This document shows positions 1 through 10,992 of a DNA stretch of 30,000 bases, one piece after another. The stretch covers positions 18,700,306-18,730,305 of the forward strand of contig NC_135567.1 in the NCBI RefSeq assembly GCF_964340395.1, written 5' to 3'. The notes under the pieces were generated by a model. The model was not told where the DNA came from and made no database searches. It was given only the letters and a program-made list of their open reading frames with translations. Origin of the DNA: Glandiceps talaboti (taxonomy: Eukaryota; Hemichordata; Enteropneusta; Spengelidae). A program made the translations under genes and the position numbers. Positions within the stretch are counted from its first letter, which is position 1. The number at the start of each line of letters is the position of its first letter.

Positions 1-1589
1 TTCTATATGCGGAAATGTTTAGGGTATCACCATTAGCGGGCCATTTATTACTATTTCTGTAACTAAGCCCGATCGATTCACTTTTAGAATATAATATTTT
101 TGTGTAGTGAATTAGTACTCAGTGTAATCTGTCAATATTTATGATGTTAGGATCAGGTTCGATGGTTTAAAACTACAAATTTTATAGTTTATCTGGATTT
201 GTAGTGAATGTATTTAAACTGTAGTTCTGCAGGAATATTTATTTTATTTGAAACACGAAGAATGACATAAAATGTCAGACGACAGTCACGCTAAATCTTG
301 CCATTTTTATTTCCTTTGCTAAATTTTGAGTTTTACATCATGAGAAAAAGGCCACTTTTTAACACTTCAGTGTTAAAAGCGCTAACAGTATCCGGACGGC
401 CGGCATTTTTGAAGTGGAGCCGCGGCATGTCTTGTACATTTCATTATTCCTACTTGTAACACCTTCCCGCCGAAACCATTCTAACAAAAAATGTTCGTCT
501 GTAATTTATTTACTAAAATCATCTTTATTTTGGGCCTAGATACTAGATATGGTAGTCTGCCATGATTCTGTATCAAAATTGTTGCCTAAAATTCACTTAA
601 TTTACAACAATTTCTAAAAGTGTCCATATTTGAACCAAACAATGCATTGTATTGATATGAGGGGGATAAACCATCTACATTTGAAATAAATTCTGCTCAC
701 TGTTTATGACGGTAAATACAAAGAGGAATATGAAGCCATGTGAATATATTGTGCAAAACAAGATTTGTACGCATATTTTTATCTCCAACAACGAACTGTA
801 GTGTTAACGACACACTTTACCAAAGAAAAATCACACTTTGAAAATTCACAAACAAAGTGCAGTGTTTTTGATAACAAAGGCAAGTTGTTTTGAATATTCA
901 AATGAGTGTTTATTTATTAACTGAAATCCCAAACCCTTTCCATGTCAACCACGAGTTCGTCATAGGAGATAACAGTTTACAATGCACACTTCTGGCAGGC
1001 GTTCACTGGATACAAATTTGCCCATTATCTTCAGACTGTATTTTGTCTTTGGTTATAACTTATATACCAACATGTATCATTTATGCAGCAAACATAGCGA
1101 CGCGCATGCGTCAACAAACTTATCGAAAAAGCAAATTGTATATAAAGGAACAGTCTAGTTTTGTAAGTCACTTTTTTTTGGTTTTATGGTTTTATGGTTT
1201 TTATTAATATTATTATATGCTGCAAATCTTTGACGATTATGACATCTATGTATAAGAGACTCTTTTTTTCAACAAACAAACAAACAAACAAATAAATCAA
1301 TAAATGACATGAATTTGAAGTTTATACCTTAGTGTGCGACTTTCATTATTCACTTTCTATCCCTCCTCGTTACGATGATGAACTTCGACCTCTCTAGTAT
1401 CACCGTATACTTTTCCCGCCAAAATGATATGAACACAAATTCTTGTCTTCTCTAAGTTTTTTTGACAAATTTCAAATTTATTTTACATTAACATTGCACA
1501 CTTTAAACTTATTGATGTGTTAATGTCCTAGCAACGACGTATAAAGAATCACATCATGTTTTTTATAAACAAATAATTCACTTTTCAAA
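1..1589. other. non-coding, nothing assigned
   Basis: AT-rich sequence with stops in all frames. It holds single E2F-like (464-471, 1413-1420) and NRF1-like (GCGCATGCG, 1102-1110) words and the A-rich run at 1270. The 105-aa open frame at 890-1207 has a leucine/isoleucine-rich, random-looking sequence and I do not call it. Confidence 0.6.
1270..1306. repeat. (CAAA)n/(AATA)n A-rich microsatellite
   Basis: A run of CAAA units passes into AATA/AATC units. It could be the tail of an old retroposon, but no recognisable body precedes it. Confidence 0.8.
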
Positions 1590-1787
1590 ATAATCATCCA
1601 TGACAGTCTGTCATAAAACCTGCAATCATACCATCGATGTTATCGTCCAATGATAGTCCTTCTTACAACTTGTTGTCATGTGTCTATGTTATCATCTAAT
1701 GATATCCTTGCATACAGTTGGTTGCCAGACCAACGAGGCCATCGTCCAATGATAGCTCTTGATATAGTTCGTAGCCGTCGACATAAT
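1590..1787. repeat. ~49-bp degenerate tandem repeat, 4 units
   Basis: The units start near 1590, 1639, 1688 and 1738. The recurring core is GTTATCGTCCAATGATAG, followed by CTT-rich sequence and a GTTG/GTAGCC block. The first unit (AATCATCCATGACAGT) is the most diverged. Confidence 0.72.
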
Positions 1788-2647
1788 GTCATTAGGCCAA
1801 AATAAGTTGTTTGGCTCCGATTACCCGACCCCACCTAGTTTTTCACTGCCGACCCTAAACTTTTTCTTACGTATTCGAGAAAAATAATAATAACATCGCG
1901 AAAATCGTGAAGTCTCGCAAGAAATTGCGGGTGCGGAAACTGACATCAACTTAAAAAGACAATAAAACTATTCTTCCAATCTGTAATGGCTGTACATCTG
2001 ATAGGAAGACATAAACAACACAGAGACCGTTCGGAAAACAATGCAAAACCTGAACTAGACACTCACACATGAAAAAAAAAATACGAAAATAAACGTCAAA
2101 TGTCTCAAGATAATAAAATAAGTTTCTGTAATTATTACAGAATATTTATGAAAATTATGAACACTTTATTTGTTTATGAAAATGTTAAATATATTAAATT
2201 TTATTTGATGAATAAGAATTTTTTTTGGAGAAATAATTCCCGGATTTTTGTACTGTGTAATTTAGTTACTCAATCTTTATTTTCAAGTTGTGCTCAATTC
2301 AATAGGGAACATGCTGAATGTTGCATCATGGGAAATGTTATAACAAATACTAATGAATTGGTATTGTAAACAATACTGTTACATTGTTTGCAACCCCGAA
2401 TGATCATCATAGTTACCATAACCATTGTGTGAGATTTATTAAATCGATAGCTCCAGATTAGGTATTACGATAACCACAGATAATCCCATAGTCCTTTGCG
2501 TCTGACCATGCTCAGGCTGGATTGCAAGTTCCCTGTTATTGATTACCTTGGAGGAAATAGTTCAATACAGAAGTATTGTACATGTAACAGTTAGCTTCCT
2601 TGTAATTTAAATCCAACTTATCTACTTCCCTGATCTAATTTTGGTGA
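1788..2647. other. non-coding, nothing assigned
   Basis: AT-rich sequence without a recognisable gene or repeat. The open frame at 2100-2369 is composed of AT-rich codons and looks random. Confidence 0.6.
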
Positions 2648-2778
2648 TGAATATGTATGCATGTATGTGTGTATGTATGTATGTATGTATGTATGTATGT
2701 ATGTAGGTAGGTAGGTAGGTAGGTAGGTAGGTGTGTATGTATGTATGTATGTATGTATGTATGTATGTATGTATGTAC

Positions 2779-2809
<31 letters not shown>

Positions 2810-3139
2810 TGTATGTATGTATGTATGTATGTATGTAGGTAGGTAGGTAGGTAGGTGTGTATGTATGTATGTATGTATGTATGTATGTATGTGTGTGTGT
2901 GTATGTATGTATGTATGTATGTATGTATGTATGTATGTACATGTATGTATGTATGTATGTATGTATGTATGTATGTAGGTATGTATGTATGTATGTATGT
3001 ATGTGTGTATGTATGTATGTATGTATGTATGTATGTATGTATGTAGGTATGTAGGTATGTAGGTATGTATGTATGTAGGTATGTATGTATGTATGAATGT
3101 ATGTAGGTAGGTAGGTAGGTAGGTAGGTGTGTATGTACA
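2648..3139. repeat. (ATGT)n array with (AGGT)n blocks
   Basis: About 490 bp of ATGT units is interrupted by AGGT blocks (near 2704-2731, 2837-2857 and 3104-3127) and short GTGT or ACAT breaks. AGGT blocks closed by GTGTATG recur three times, which indicates block duplication. Open frames here on both strands (YVCM or HTYI type) are low-complexity artefacts. Confidence 0.97.
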
Positions 3140-3231
3140 ATTCTTGCTAAATATCAAAAGGCTACACAAGATTTGGTGAGAAGGGAGAATGGTTCAATCC
3201 GAATTTAATTATTTATTTTCAATTATGAACA

Positions 3232-3242
3232 CCCCCCCCCCC
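3232..3242. repeat. poly-C run
   Basis: Eleven consecutive C residues. Confidence 0.95.
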
Positions 3243-4259
3243 AGAAATATATGATAAGGATACAGATGGTAATATAATGTCAACATTATAAGAAGCATAT
3301 AATGAAATAGTCCAGAAACTTGGCTATCAAAATCAACCTGTACAGGTTCGCTGTCTAGCCTAGCCTGGAGTCTTGGTTGAATATATAATACTGGGTCATT
3401 GCCAAGCCAAGTCTCTGAGCTAACATTTGTACATATGACAGGTCAAAAGGACTGACCTCTAGGAAATGTCAAACTTGTTGAAGACAGTGTCTTGTTATGT
3501 ATAATAGGATATGGCTACATTTCCCTGCCATGAGAAATGAGATGATCACATCATCTTGGGACAAAACTTAAACAGATTGCAAGTTGAGAAATACTAGAGT
3601 GTCTGTCAGCACTGGGTAGGGCACCACACACGATAGCACGGATTACTTAAACATGTGGCTCATTTGGGTTGACTGGGATAGATTCTGGCCGATGTGAGAA
3701 GGAAGGAAAAGTAGAACCCTTTGTGGTATCTGTTTCATGCCACACGCTTTCACTATTCTGAGTTTAGTGTGACTCATTTTGAAGTCAGTGTTCCTGTTTG
3801 GGTCATTATATCATTATGCTGGTGTCATATGATTAATGTCGAGTAGACCTGATATGTTGATAAAGGAGAGAAAGGTTTATAACATTTGTTTTACTAATCA
3901 CATTATCCAATCTGCAGAGAAAACAACGAGAAAGAAGATATGATTTAATTCTGACTGTTTCTAAATTTGAATTGACCGGTATGTTATATTTAGTACGGTG
4001 ACTTTACAATGGAGCTAAATTAAACCGACAAAATATTATTCCTATTAAACATTGCCGGTCTTCCTGATTATGTTCTTGAGGACATCTCTGGCACTCGACT
4101 CCGAGCCTTCAAAGGCCGGTCACGTGGTTTCCTTCTGACTAGGTCATAACTGATGGTTCCTTTTATTTTTCGGCATTTGAGCTGCAGTGAACAATTTGAA
4201 TGACCTACTGGAGCATCACTTGTGTTCTGGTGGGCTATTGTTCCCATGTGCATATTATA
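3243..4259. other. non-coding, nothing assigned
   Basis: Composition is slightly more balanced than its surroundings. It contains an inverted pair of nuclear-receptor half sites (AGGTCA at 3440 and TGACCT at 3453, 7 bp apart). No gene was identified. Confidence 0.55.
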
Positions 4260-4570
4260 AAAATACATTTTATCGTCTGTCGCAAAAAAATCCAAAATAT
4301 TACGACATTTTATCGTCTGCAGCAACAAAATTTTGAAACATCGCTACTTTTATCGTCTGCCTCAACAAAAAATTGAAACATACATTTTATCGGCTAGCCA
4401 CAACAAAAAAACTGGTACATTGCTACATTTTATCGTCTGGCGCAAAAAAAAACATTGATGATTGTTAATTTTATCGTCTGTCGCGAAAAATATCTTGCTA
4501 ATATTGCTACATTTTAGGCCTATCATCTAGCACAACAAACAATTCAGTAATATTGTTACATTTTAACCCT
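4260..4570. repeat. ~43-bp degenerate tandem repeat, 7-8 units
   Basis: The core CATTTTATCGTCTG followed by a CGCAACAAAAAA-type stretch recurs with starts near 4266, 4306, 4346, 4383, 4426, 4466, 4510 and 4559 (the last partial). Spacing varies from 37 to 49 bp. Divergence rises toward the right end, where ATCGTCTG becomes ATCATCTA. Confidence 0.85.
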
Positions 4571-4856
4571 TTAAAGAGTGTAGCAATTAATGTTGGTAAG
4601 ATTGTTGCCACATCAAACAATGTATATCAAGCAGACAGACGGACGGATAAAGAAATACAAGGAAACAGACACCAGAGGAAATAGTCGAACATACGGAAAC
4701 GTCTGGAGAAAGACGTGTACATGTGTACGTAGAAAAACGTGTAGACAGACGAACAAGGACACACAAATAAATAAATTACGGATGAAGAGAGAGAAAAAAC
4801 ACGAATATCTACCATCAGATAAAAATCCCTAGCAATGACGGTTCCTTTGTTACTGG

Positions 4857-5050
4857 ATGTATGGATGGATGGATGGATGGGTGGGTGGGTGGATAGATGG
4901 ATGGATGGGTGGGTGGATAGATGGATGGATGGATGGATGAGTGGGTGGATAGATGGATGGATGGATGGATGGATGGATATATTGATATATATATATATGT
5001 TAGGCATATAGGTGGATAGATGGATGGGTGCGTAGGTAGGTTGGTGGATC

Positions 5051-5116
<66 letters not shown>

Positions 5117-5136
5117 TAGACAGATAGATAGATACG
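4857..5136. repeat. compound (GGAT)n, (GATA)n, (GACA)n array
   Basis: GGAT/GGGT units (4857-4980) are followed by a TATA stretch and a short unique link, then GATA units (about 5049-5095) and GACA units (5096-5120), then GATA again. One tetranucleotide grades into the next by single substitutions. Confidence 0.95.
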
Positions 5137-5459
5137 TAATACTCAGACTGACAGACGACTCCAATATGGCAATGTTCAAAACAAACAGAACTAAGGATAT
5201 CATTGTGTAAAAAGCACGCACGCCTCTTGATACAAACCAGATATACATAAAAATATCACAGTGATCATTCTGTCAGTTAGGAGTGACATTTGACAAGTGA
5301 ATAACACTGCCTTACCATACAATAGTATGTAAATTATGAAAAGGTAAGGTAGATTGGTAAACTCGTACAAAATACAGTAGAGTTCGTCACAAGAAAGGTT
5401 TCCAAACCCCAAATGTATTAGACAATGCAAAGTCAGGATTATAGACGGTTCGACTGAGT

Positions 5460-5468
5460 CTGACAGAC

Positions 5469-5515
<47 letters not shown>

Positions 5516-5558
5516 CAGAGAGATACACAGACAGACAGACAGACAGACAGACACACAT

Positions 5559-5593
<35 letters not shown>

Positions 5594-5761
5594 TACATAC
5601 ATACATACATACATACATACATACATACATACAAACATACATACACACACACAAACACACACATACATACATACATACATACATACATACATACATACAT
5701 ACATACCATTACACACAAACACGCACTCACTCACTCACTCACTCACTCACTCACTCACTCA
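5460..5761. repeat. compound (GACA)n, (ACAT)n, (AC)n, (CACT)n array
   Basis: GACA units (5460-5550) are followed by ACAT with AC insertions (5551-5705) and, after a short break, CACT units (5722-5761). Several minus-strand open frames arise from it and are not genes. Confidence 0.96.
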
Positions 5762-7029
5762 AGATTTCAAAAAGAGTGGGAAACCGACTCGTGTTAGCAC
5801 CAATCTACTTTCGTAATGTTATGGACTGCTGACCCGACTAACATATGTACAGCCTGTCTTAATTCCCCGGGGATACATCCCCTCCTCAACCCTCGTGAAA
5901 GATATAGTGAAACGAGAGGCTCATGCAGACAACCAAAACAGTGTGGCAGGGGTGTGGGGTAAAAACTAAGTAGAAGATCAGAATTGAGGTCAAAAGTACA
6001 TTTACAATGTTGTCATTCGTCAAAGTGGTTTGATGAAATGGATGTGTCGTCAAAATTCAGTCTATGGCGGAATTTCTCTCTTTAGATATTTGTTTCTGTT
6101 ATCACTTATTCGATATTGCTGTTATTTGGAATCGTGGTATGGTTGAGAGGAAACAATGTTATAGTTTATACAAAACACTTTTAATCATAGCTTTATGTCA
6201 AAACATGCTATTATATTGACAACTTCTGCGCATCTCTTGGCAGCTTCATTCACACCATGCATAGGGAATGACCTACAAAAACGAAGACACAGGATAATAT
6301 TACATTGCTTGATCAAGATTGAGTAGCCATCCCTGTTCCGCCAGAATATACGTAGCAGAAATGAAATCACCAAAAGTGGTTGGAAAGTTACTTGAGGACC
6401 GTGAACGAGCATAATTTTTATATCGGATTTTACAGAACCGACATCTTCCCGCCAATTTATTTCAACAAGTTTTCTATTTTAATAACTTTTGTCACATTTT
6501 AGACCTAAATCGTGCAGGTGATCGCCAGTGGTAAATCACTGTCACAGAAATGTTTAATAGTGACCACATTTGCCTAAAATTTGAAGAAAAAATTGCGTTC
6601 ATATGCGCATGCGTATGTAAATCTGGGGGGGGGTCATTTCTTTCAAATGATATAGGTATTTGTTGATAAAGTTGCTGTGTAATTTGCTGGATAAGTCAAG
6701 CACAGGCTGCGTCCGTTTTAATTTTTCAATGTTGTACATCAATTTTCATCAGAAAGTTGCAGCCAAGAGTTCAAAAAATGTTGCAATACTCTCATTGTAT
6801 GATGTGCCGTCAATAATTACGTAAGACTTAATGTGCTGTCACGTGACATGACCGATCAGAAACTATTGGCAGCGAACTAACATTATGCGGGTTATGACAA
6901 TGCTATCAGATGACCTATTCTCTGGGAAGAAAACCCAACTTGACCCGTGATGGAATGTGTTTTTTCATCTTGAACTATTGCAAAGTCACACACCACAACT
7001 CAAAAACTAATCTTTGAGTTAGAATATCA
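5762..7029. other. non-coding, nothing assigned
   Basis: There is a single E2F-like word at 6446-6453, an NRF1-like TGCGCATGCG at 6604-6613 and a G-run near 6625. No exon or element was recognised. Confidence 0.6.
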
Positions 7030-7266
7030 GTTCACCCAGCTGTATATTTGGGGACCTGGTAGGATAGAGGTATCAAATGTGAATGCTTTAATCCTATACG
7101 CTTATGAAGGCTGCAATGGATTGTACGCTCCCAGGGAGTTGAGGAAGTATAAAAGGGTTGTTGTGCCATTATAGATCCATGCCAGGCGTAATAATTGTAA
7201 AGCCCTTTGAGCACAGAGTGGGAAAGTACTACATAAAAACTAACATTATTATTTATTATCATTACT
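7030..7266 (+). mobile_element. LINE/SINE-type 3' tail (CR1/L2-like conserved end)
   Basis: The sequence contains CACCCAGCTGTATA, then CCTGGTAGGATAG, GGCTGCAATGGATTGTACG, CTCCCAGGGAGTTGAG and finally GTAAAGCCCTTTGAGCAC, AGTGGGAAAGTACTACATAA and an ATT-rich tail. The closing pattern, 'GTAAAGC-CTTTGAG ... AAAG-ACTA-ATAAA ... (ATT)n', is the widely shared 3' end of L2/CR1-related LINEs and SINEs that use them. The recognition comes from memory of that motif, not from an alignment. No coding part of the element is adjacent, so this is a SINE or a very short LINE fragment. Minor decay is visible (CCC and TAC where such tails often read GCG and CGC). Confidence 0.5.
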
Positions 7267-7276
7267 ATCAGTTGTT

Positions 7277-7413
7277 TATGGGTGGGTGGGCAGGCGGGTG
7301 GGTGGGTGGTTAAGTGAGTGAGTGAGTGAGTGAGTGAGTGAGTGAGTGAGTGAGTGAGTGAGTGAATGAATGAATGAATGAATGAATGAATGAATGAATG
7401 AATGAATGAATGA
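7277..7413. repeat. compound (GGGT)n, (GTGA)n, (GAAT)n array
   Basis: Three adjacent tetranucleotide runs follow directly after the LINE/SINE tail; GTGA covers about 7312-7362 and GAAT about 7363-7410. It may have grown from the retroposon's simple-sequence tail. Confidence 0.93.
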
Positions 7414-7798
7414 TAAATAAATAAGCCATACCCTCAAAGAAACATAACACAAATATACAAAATGAATATGAAAGAAATACACAATTGTTATCTGATGTAG
7501 ACCATGGAAATAATTCAGTGGAACTAGTCTTATCCATGGCCAATGGTATAGGGTGGATATAAAAGTCTTAACACTCCGTATGTACATATCAAATTGTTTC
7601 CATAGTAACACAAAAGACTTCTCGACAAAATCATACACAGTTCAGAACGAAATCAAATACACAATGTTTTGGATGTTGTTCATGTCACTTTAACTTGAGT
7701 CTTTAAATACCAATAATCTAGTCTTGCCTGTGTAACAAAATTATCAAATATTGTAATCAAATTTAAAGAATTACAGATTCATATGATCTGGGGTTTTT

Positions 7799-7824
7799 TG
7801 ACAGACAGACAGACAGATAGATAT
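7799..7824. repeat. short (GACA)n/(GATA)n run
   Basis: Four GACA units pass into GATA. Confidence 0.8.
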
Positions 7825-7939
7825 GATGTACAATGCTTTGGTAGGAGAAAAGTTGATATGAACTTCTGCAGTGACAGATTCATCGTACATGTACTAAGTT
7901 GACATTTTGAATTAAATGTTTAGATACAGAAACAAAGAA

Positions 7940-8311
7940 TACCACCACCAACTTTACTACCACCATCACCACCATGACGACCACCACCACCAATACCACC
8001 TCTACTACCACCATCACCAACACCACCACCAACATCACCATCACCACCTACATCACCACCAGCAGCAACACCAACACCACCACCAACAACACTACCAGCA
8101 CCACCAACACCAACACCACCCCCACCGACACCACCACCAACACTACCACCACCAACACTATCAGCACCACCAACACCACAACACCACCAACACCAACATC
8201 ACCGAAACCACCAGCACCAGCAACACCAACACCACCACCACAACCAAGAACAACAACACAACAACACTACCAGCACCACCACCAACAACACCATCAACAA
8301 CAACAACAAAT
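7940..8311. repeat. CAC/CAN-rich trinucleotide-type array
   Basis: Degenerate CAC, CAA and ACC triplets run for about 370 bp with no G-rich interruption. The frames would give poly-His/Gln or poly-Thr/Asn, with no start context, domain or splice structure to support a protein. The strand bias is extreme: plus is C/A, minus is G/T. Confidence 0.9.
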
Positions 8312-9150
8312 TCTTGGTGAATAATCACACCAAATTGCCTTATATACATTAGGTAGACGTGAAAGTTAGTTGATCAGCCAAGTCACAAAATTGTGTGCGA
8401 TAAAGCCATTATTTAGTTGATAAACAGAGTAAATATTCCAAACATGGAGCAGTAAAATGTGAAAAGAACAAGACATCAGAAAAAAAAACCTCGAAATTTT
8501 ATTCAAACAGCAGTTCTTTAATTTCCAGATCACGTGGTAATAATGTCTAAAGTTCTGCAGGAATAGAAACTACTTTAGTTATAAATAGTTTTATGATAAC
8601 ACGTAATGACGCTTTAGGAAGACAATAAATATAGCACATTGTATAATATAGATAGTATATAGAAATTGGACGACTGCCAAATATGGTAATTATATCTAAG
8701 GATTAGGATATATGTGAGTTTCGGCTTGTCATATTAGCATCACGTGACACTAATTTTAGTTACTTCCATGGAAAAGATTAATATAGATGTCACAATTTTT
8801 CTCATGATCATGTATTTCAGAACGTTATGTCCATGTTTGGTATTCATTGAATAGTCATATTAAAATGGTTTGGGTTGGCAGGTTGACATTGAGGCTTTAT
8901 GATGTCTACTACAACGCCCTCAACGTTCGCTTTACAGATTTCAAGTTGGATAACTGTACATAGGTGTTTTGTTTGTTTGTTTTGAGAAAACAAGCTGTTA
9001 ATGAACCGATTGAGATTTATTTTCATATTATCACAATCACCATAAAGCATTATTAACAGTTTATGTGATAAGTAACAAAAATGAAAATTTGAATGAACAT
9101 GTTGTATCTGTAAACAGATTGTTGTCTTTTTGCTTATAAGTGTCAACTAA
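8312..9150. other. non-coding, nothing assigned
   Basis: AT-rich DNA between the CAC array and the LINE remnant. The minus-strand frame at 8844-9146 is not supported by composition or motifs. Confidence 0.6.
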
Positions 9151-9611
9151 CTAATGAAAACTTGGGTTGGGTCAGCCCTCAAATTAGATGAAAGCGCCAG
9201 CTGGCAATCCATAACAGGTAATGCACCTAGTTACCTCACTGAAATGTTAAGTCTTTCCAACCAAATTCATCTTCATAACACAGGACAGGCCAGTAAAGGT
9301 ATAGTATCATATACATCCCTACAGTTAAAACTGAATATGGGAAACGGGCATTTCAGGCTATAGTGGTGCTGTTCTATGGAACAATCTACCCCTATCCATA
9401 AGATCAGCTCCGAACTCATCAATATTTAAAAAGACATCTTAAGAATGTAGTTTGGTAATGTGGGTGGATATCTTTTAAAGTACACTGTGCCTCGGTAACG
9501 TTTTTTGTTTATTTTTCTGTGTACGTAATCTTGCAACAGGTTCCTTTGGGAGAACAGTGCTTAGGCACTGAAATAGTGTCTGTATGTAAAGATTAATAAA
9601 TGAAAAAAAAA
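9151..9611 (+). mobile_element. 5'-truncated LINE copy with 3' UTR and poly(A)
   Basis: This interval spans the RT remnant, then about 150 bp of 3' UTR, then AATAAA at 9595-9600 and a short A-run (9603-9611), the expected end of a retrotransposed transcript. The left boundary is placed where the protein similarity begins and is approximate. A 7-bp word CTAATGA occurs at 9151-9157 and again at 9618-9624. The second copy does not directly abut the A-run, so I do not claim it as a target-site duplication. Confidence 0.6.
9154..9442 (+). pseudogene. C-terminal remnant of a non-LTR retrotransposon reverse transcriptase, frameshifted
   Basis: The fragment resembles the extreme C-terminus of CR1/L2/RTE-type ORF2 proteins, just before the 3' UTR. 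An early stretch, APSYLTEML (near 9220-9249), matches the usual 'n-APSYLT-d-l' motif. A later stretch in another frame reads EYGKRAF (near 9333-9353). A third frame (9359-9442) reads YSGAVLWNNLPLSIRSAP and then NSSIFKKTS followed by TAA, the familiar 'aa-lWN-LP-IR-a-s-FK' ending. Two frame changes within about 30 bases show it is a dead copy. The endonuclease domain and the catalytic RT core are absent, so it is strongly 5'-truncated, as is usual after target-primed reverse transcription. Assignment to the non-LTR class rests on recognised motifs; the clade is inferred and uncertain. Confidence 0.68.
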
Positions 9612-9989
9612 CTATTTCTAATGATGAGTGAGAGATTGTTCTAGAAAACTAAATCACTATTTCGTCCGAGTATCACAAGAAATTAAGAAGTAATTACAGA
9701 GCATATGGCAAATTTGACGTTGAAATGCGAGCCAAGTACTAGTACCTTAACCTATTAATGTCGCCCTCTATCCTGAAAATCGCGTCTTACTTTGTTTTAT
9801 TAAATGTTGAAAGTTCCACGTTGATGGCAGTGTTTAGACAAGCAACCAACCGAGGATTCCGAATTATCTTCTAAAATTTATTTTCATAATCTTGTTATCT
9901 AAATGGTTTAAAATGGAGGTATGCTATCGTTCAAAACAAATTACCATGCCCTTTGTGTCTGTTCCTCTCCATGTACTTCTCCCAATAGC
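9612..9989. other. non-coding, nothing assigned
   Basis: Unique AT-rich sequence between the LINE poly(A) and the TCTG array. Confidence 0.6.
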
Positions 9990-10235
9990 TGTCACAGTCT
10001 GTCTCCCTTTGTCTCTCTGTCTAGTCTGTCTGTCCATCCATCCAGTCTGTTTCTGTCTGTCTCTACATGTCTGAATCTGTCTCTGTCTAGTCTGTCTGTC
10101 TGTCCGTCCAGTCTGTTTCTGTCTGTCTCTATATGTCTACATCTGTCTCGTCTGTCTCTCCACCCATCCAGTCTGTTTCTGTCTGTCTCTATGTCAATAT
10201 CTGTCTGTCTAGTCTGTCCGTCAATCCAGTCTGTT

Positions 10236-10268
<33 letters not shown>

Positions 10269-10505
10269 ATGTCTGTCTGTCTGTCTCTGTATATATCTGT
10301 ATGTCTCTCTGTCTCTGTCTAGTCTGTCTCTCCACCCATCCAGTCTGTTTATGTATGTCTGTCCGTCCATCCAGTCTGTTTCTGTCTCTATGTCTGTCTG
10401 TCTCTATGTCTATGTCTGTCTCTGTCTGTATATGTCGATCTCTGTCTGTCTGTCTGTCTATCTGTCTCTGTCTATATGCCTGTCTCTCGCTGTTTGTCTC
10501 TGAAG
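9990..10505. repeat. (TCTG)n array with a ~60-bp higher-order unit
   Basis: TCTG and TCTC units carry a recurring block CCATCCAGTCTGTTTCTG, with CCAG at about 10042, 10108, 10168, 10226, 10340 and 10371. Spacing is mostly 58-66 bp, so whole blocks were duplicated as well as single tetramers. Confidence 0.92.
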
Positions 10506-10992
10506 AACCCTCTTCCATTCTTATCACAGTACATGTATATTCATTAGGGATATAAAACGTGTCTAATTTGTCTAACACAGACTTAAAATACTAATGAGCA
10601 AATACTTATATTACAGTACCTTCAGTGTGTTGTCCAATAACGATACATGTGTCCATATGTCAATGGTGGAGTATTCTTTACATTTGTTATCCAGTCTCTT
10701 TTCACAATGCCATCTGGATCTGGCAGATTCCTCTTCCTGCTGTTGTCTCCTGCTGTGACGGATTCATGGGTGCATTCAGCTTCGACACCAAAATGCTAAC
10801 ACTTCCACTTGTCCCTGCCATCCATCGTTGTAAAAGGCTAATAACAACAACAACAACAACAACAATATAAACAAGTTTAAGTATTTGAACAAACTGAGAA
10901 TATTCATGTAAGATTACCATCATGGATGGCCTCAAAATAAAAGTATATTTAAGGATGACATCACAAAATATTTATATAAAAGTGTATTTATA
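10506..10992. other. non-coding, possible SINE fragment
   Basis: The stretch 10700-10866 is GC-richer and ends in (AAC)n, as a retroposon might, but no pol III boxes or known tail motif are evident. Confidence 0.4.
10842..10866. repeat. (AAC)n microsatellite
   Basis: About eight ACA triplets follow TTGTAAAAGGCTAAT. The arrangement resembles a SINE tail, but no body is recognised. Confidence 0.85.

Noticed and set aside
1102-1110. NRF1 promoter sites (also 6604-6613)
   Set aside because: Two GCGCATGCG words exist, but each is isolated in AT-rich DNA with no CpG-rich context or exon, so I did not list them as regulatory features.
4068-4328. 86-codon minus-strand frame and a shorter plus-strand frame near 4030-4147
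   Set aside because: The plus reading (NIAGLPDYVLED...) looks faintly protein-like, but it is only about 40 codons with no splice signal or family match. The minus frame runs into the tandem repeat.
7916-8320. Histidine/glutamine-rich or threonine-rich protein
   Set aside because: All three plus frames stay open because the DNA is a CAC/ACC/CAA array. There is no domain, splice signal or non-repetitive flank to support translation.
10842-10866. SINE ending in (AAC)n
   Set aside because: No A/B boxes or known 3' tail could be found in the preceding 250 bp; kept only as a microsatellite.
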